A stretch of 8,766 nucleotides of DNA from the NCBI GenBank assembly GCA_018383375.1, contig JAHAWW010000236.1:1-8766 (forward strand), read 5' to 3'. A program made the position numbers and the translations under genes. Each line of letters begins with the position of its first letter. Position 1 is the stretch's first letter. The notes under the pieces were generated by a model. It made no database searches. It was not told the DNA's origin and saw only the letters and a program-made list of their open reading frames with translations. Below, piece after piece: positions 6,980 through 8,766 of this stretch. This stretch comes from Prevotellamassilia sp. (GTDB lineage Bacteria; Bacteroidota; Bacteroidia; Bacteroidales; Bacteroidaceae).

Positions 6980-7006
6980 GTGTGTAATTCTTACGCAATA
7001 TATTTG
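6977..7006 (+). promoter_or_regulatory. possible second, upstream promoter of the Nudix regulator
   Basis: TATATTTG at 6999-7006 matches TAnnTTTG, with TTTG at 6977-6980 giving an 18-base spacer, one short of the usual range. The last four bases of its -7 element are the -33 element of the better promoter downstream. The operator-like repeat at 6982-6996 lies between its two elements. Confidence 0.35.
6982..6996. promoter_or_regulatory. upstream operator-like inverted repeat
   Basis: GTGTAATTCTTACGC is GTGTAA, three bases, then TTACGC: a 15-base inverted repeat with one mismatch. It shares both half-sites, apart from that mismatch, with the repeat at 7037-7051; the centres (6989 and 7044) are 55 bases apart, close to five helical turns. 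It lies just upstream of the -33 element at 7003. Probable binding site for the regulator encoded at 7061; inferred. Confidence 0.55.
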
Positions 7007-7034
7007 GTCAGCACAAAGATAGTCTATACCTTTG
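7003..7034 (+). promoter_or_regulatory. promoter of the Nudix regulator gene
   Basis: TTTG at 7003-7006, a spacer of exactly 20 bases and TACCTTTG at 7027-7034 fit the Bacteroidetes consensus completely. The predicted transcription start near 7039-7042 falls inside the inverted repeat at 7037-7051, and the leader to the ATG at 7061 is about 20 bases. Confidence 0.8.
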
Positions 7035-7036
7035 CG

Positions 7037-7051
7037 GTGTAAAGATTACAC
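7037..7051. promoter_or_regulatory. downstream operator-like perfect inverted repeat over the start site
   Basis: GTGTAAAGATTACAC is a perfect six-base inverted repeat with a three-base centre. It begins two bases after the -7 element and covers the predicted start of transcription, a position where a bound repressor would block initiation. Together with 6982-6996 it suggests autoregulation by the adjacent regulator. Confidence 0.65.
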
Positions 7052-7060
7052 ATTATTGTT

Positions 7061-7753
7061 ATGGAGACAAAAAAGTACAGTTATGATTATCCGCATCCTG
7101 CCGTGACGACAGACTGCGTGATATTTGGTTTTGACGGTTCCGATCTGAAGGTGTTGCTCATTGAGCGCGGCATCGAACCCTTCAAAGGCAAATGGGCCTT
7201 GCCGGGTGGATTTCTCAAAATGGACGAAACGGCCCACGAGGGTGCACTCAGAGAATTGGAAGAAGAGACGGGTATGAACAACGCTTACATTCGGCAGTTT
7301 CACACCTTCACCGAACCGGGACGCGACCCTCGCGAACGCGTCATCACGATTGCCCACTATGCTTTGGTGCGACTTCAAGAGGTGAAAGGTGGCGACGATG
7401 CCGCTCAAGCGCGTTGGTTCACCATGGACGAGATACCGCCACTGGCATTCGACCACGACCGCATATTGCGTATGGCACAAATAATGCTGCGCGAACGCAT
7501 CCACTTCGAGCCCGTCGGTTTTGAACTGCTACCCGAAACGTTCACGATGAAGCAACTTCAAAATCTCTACGAGGCTATTCTCGACGTCCACTTCGACCGA
7601 CGTAACTTCGCCAAGAAGATGTTTCATCTCGGACTGCTCATTCAGACCGAAGATATGGTGCGCACCTCTCCCAAGCGTGAGTCGCAACTGTTGCGCTTTA
7701 ATAAAGAGAAATATGACGAACTGAAACAGAAGGGTTTCAGACTGGAATTTTAA
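7061..7753 (+). CDS. Nudix-winged-helix transcriptional regulator (NrtR/AraR type)
   Basis: The 230 residues combine an N-terminal Nudix fold with a C-terminal winged helix, the layout of NrtR (NAD metabolism, ADP-ribose responsive in studied bacteria) and Bacteroides AraR (arabinose use). The Nudix domain (about 12-145) has WALPGGF and a complete Nudix box from G50 to M72: G-x5-E-x7-REL-x-EE-x-G-M. Many regulators of this type have lost that box, so this one may still hydrolyse a nucleoside diphosphate. Residues 155-230 carry FTMKQLQNLYEAIL, DRRNFAKKM and LLRF, the winged-helix signature of the family. Two matching inverted repeats flank its promoter, which suggests self-control. The next gene is an ADP-ribosylglycohydrolase 34 bases on, pointing to ADP-ribose rather than arabinose as the theme; no sugar gene is present here. 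A plain Nudix hydrolase is less likely given the C-terminal domain. Confidence 0.85.
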   Translation: METKKYSYDYPHPAVTTDCVIFGFDGSDLKVLLIERGIEPFKGKWALPGGFLKMDETAHEGALRELEEETGMNNAYIRQFHTFTEPGRDPRERVITIAHYALVRLQEVKGGDDAAQARWFTMDEIPPLAFDHDRILRMAQIMLRERIHFEPVGFELLPETFTMKQLQNLYEAILDVHFDRRNFAKKMFHLGLLIQTEDMVRTSPKRESQLLRFNKEKYDELKQKGFRLEF

Positions 7754-7775
7754 GCATTTATTTAACCCATAAATC

Positions 7776-7782
7776 AGAAGGA
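7776..7782 (+). promoter_or_regulatory. Shine-Dalgarno sequence of the ADP-ribosylglycohydrolase gene
   Basis: AGAAGGA lies five bases before the ATG at 7788 and supports that start. It is the clearest ribosome binding site in the window; the other genes have A-rich leaders without one. Confidence 0.65.
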
Positions 7783-7787
7783 TTATT

Positions 7788-8766
7788 ATGTTAGGAGGAA
7801 TTATTGGCGATATTGTAGGGAGCCGATTTGAGTTTGCCAACATTAAAACAAAAGAGTTTGAACTTTTTGGTGAGGGATGCAACTATACCGACGACACGGT
7901 GATGACCATAGCCACGGCCATGGCTATTCTTGACAATACGTTTAATTATACAGGCGAGAAATTCTCAGACAATCCCGTTTTGAACGCTGCCGCAGCGCGA
8001 AACATTCACAAGAAGAGTTTTAATTTCAAAGATTACTACATCGCGTTTGGTCGGAAATATCCGAAGCCTATGGGCGATTACGGCCCGAGTTTCAAATATT
8101 GGTTGCGTGGGGGCACGAACTACGAGCCGTATGGGAGCTGTGGCAATGGCAGTGCCATGCGGGTGAGTCCTGTGGGATGGTATGTGGCTACACTCGACAC
8201 ACTCACTGAGGACTTAAGAGTTTTTCCTCCGGCCTGTATGTGGCGTGCCACTTCCTGTGTTTGGCAAGTTGCAGAAGACACAGCCATTGTCACCCACAAT
8301 CACCCCGAAGGCATCAAAGGGGCACAAGCCGTGGCGTCGGCCATACACCTCGCCAGAACGGACCGGGGCAGGATTAGAGGATGGAGTATAGAAAAGACCT
8401 TAAAAGACATAGAAGACTCAATGCGTCGGCACTTCAACTATGATTTGTCGTTAAGCGTCAAAGAGTTGCAGCAGCGCTATTCGTGGCATGGCATAGACGG
8501 GCGAGGCAACGGTTGCACGTGTCAAGACAGTGTGCCGCAAGCCATCCGCTGTGTGCTCGATGCCACAGATTTTGAAGACGCCATACGCAATGCCGTCTCC
8601 ATTGGCGGCGACAGCGACACCATTGCTTGCATCGCCGGCAGCATCGCAGAGGCCGTGTTTGGCATACCTCGTTGGATGCGCGAAAAAGCCATGACCTATC
8701 TCACGCCCGAGATGCGCGCCATCGTACAGGAGTTTGAGAGTCGTTTTGGTTACAACGAAATCGGCA
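7788..8766 (+). CDS. ADP-ribosylglycohydrolase family protein (DraG-like), 3' end outside window
   Basis: The frame is open from ATG 7788 through the last base, giving 326 residues without a stop; the C-terminus is cut by the window edge, though family length suggests little is missing. The family (PF03747) removes ADP-ribose from proteins or other acceptors using two metal ions. Visible signatures are the start MLGGIIGDIVGSRFEF, the metal-binding TDDT (34-37), GNGSAMRVSPVGW (119-131), THNHPEGIKGAQA (169-181) and the second metal site GGDSDT (273-278). No signal peptide is present, so it is cytoplasmic. Between SPVGW and THNHPEG there are about 37 residues, roughly twice what I expect, with extra Cys and Trp (around 139-158). 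It follows the Nudix regulator by 34 bases with no terminator and is probably co-transcribed. Its substrate cannot be told from sequence. Confidence 0.9.
   Translation, partial: MLGGIIGDIVGSRFEFANIKTKEFELFGEGCNYTDDTVMTIATAMAILDNTFNYTGEKFSDNPVLNAAAARNIHKKSFNFKDYYIAFGRKYPKPMGDYGPSFKYWLRGGTNYEPYGSCGNGSAMRVSPVGWYVATLDTLTEDLRVFPPACMWRATSCVWQVAEDTAIVTHNHPEGIKGAQAVASAIHLARTDRGRIRGWSIEKTLKDIEDSMRRHFNYDLSLSVKELQQRYSWHGIDGRGNGCTCQDSVPQAIRCVLDATDFEDAIRNAVSIGGDSDTIACIAGSIAEAVFGIPRWMREKAMTYLTPEMRAIVQEFESRFGYNEIG

Noticed and set aside
7756..7774. Inverted repeat ATTTAT/ATAAAT between the Nudix regulator and the ADP-ribosylglycohydrolase as a terminator
   Set aside because: The stem is only six A-T pairs and no T run follows; it would not end transcription.
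8180..8244. Repeated GTATGTGGC (8180-8188 and 8236-8244) as a sign of tandem duplication behind the extra segment in the ADP-ribosylglycohydrolase
   Set aside because: The match does not extend beyond nine bases and the 56-base offset is not a multiple of three, so it is probably chance.

Overview
The window looks like chromosomal DNA from a member of the Bacteroidales, most like the Prevotella/Bacteroides group. The clearest sign is the promoters: two start sites are preceded by TTTG, a 20-base spacer and TAnnTTTG, the Bacteroidetes sigma factor signature, and Shine-Dalgarno sequences are mostly weak or absent. The protein families also fit: a DbpA-like helicase with a non-DEAD motif II, an AraR/NrtR-type Nudix regulator, and a mannanase-like secreted protein. 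Species cannot be fixed from the sequence. Nothing indicates a phage, transposon, CRISPR array, tRNA or rRNA.

Layout. (1) Bases 1-216 are the C-terminal end of an NCS2 nucleobase permease. (2) Bases 217-724 hold no convincing gene; they contain a terminator, a possible promoter just before it, short direct and inverted repeats, and the helicase promoter. (3) Bases 725-6960 are five closely spaced genes on the + strand: a DbpA-like RNA helicase, a DMP19/DUF4375 acidic protein, smpB, metH (without its reactivation domain) and a secreted GH5 mannanase-like protein. The gaps are 8-43 bases, no internal promoter was found, and a strong terminator overlaps the last stop codon, so one transcription unit is likely. 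(4) Bases 6980-7060 are a compact regulatory region with two matching 15-base inverted repeats and one or two promoters. (5) Bases 7061-8766 encode a Nudix-winged-helix regulator of the NrtR/AraR type and an ADP-ribosylglycohydrolase that runs off the window end.

How the genes may work together. The helicase and SmpB both act on ribosomes (23S rRNA maturation and rescue of stalled ribosomes), so the first part of the operon has a translation theme; MetH and the secreted protein do not fit it obviously. The Nudix regulator and the ADP-ribosylglycohydrolase make a plausible ADP-ribose/NAD module: the hydrolase family releases ADP-ribose, and regulators of this family are known to sense ADP-ribose or sugars.

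The most unusual items are the mannanase-like protein, in which the positions expected for both catalytic glutamates and for two other active-site residues are replaced; the paired operator-like repeats around the Nudix regulator promoter; and the MetH that stops before the AdoMet-binding reactivation domain. All family assignments come from reading motifs and remembered family patterns, not from database searches.
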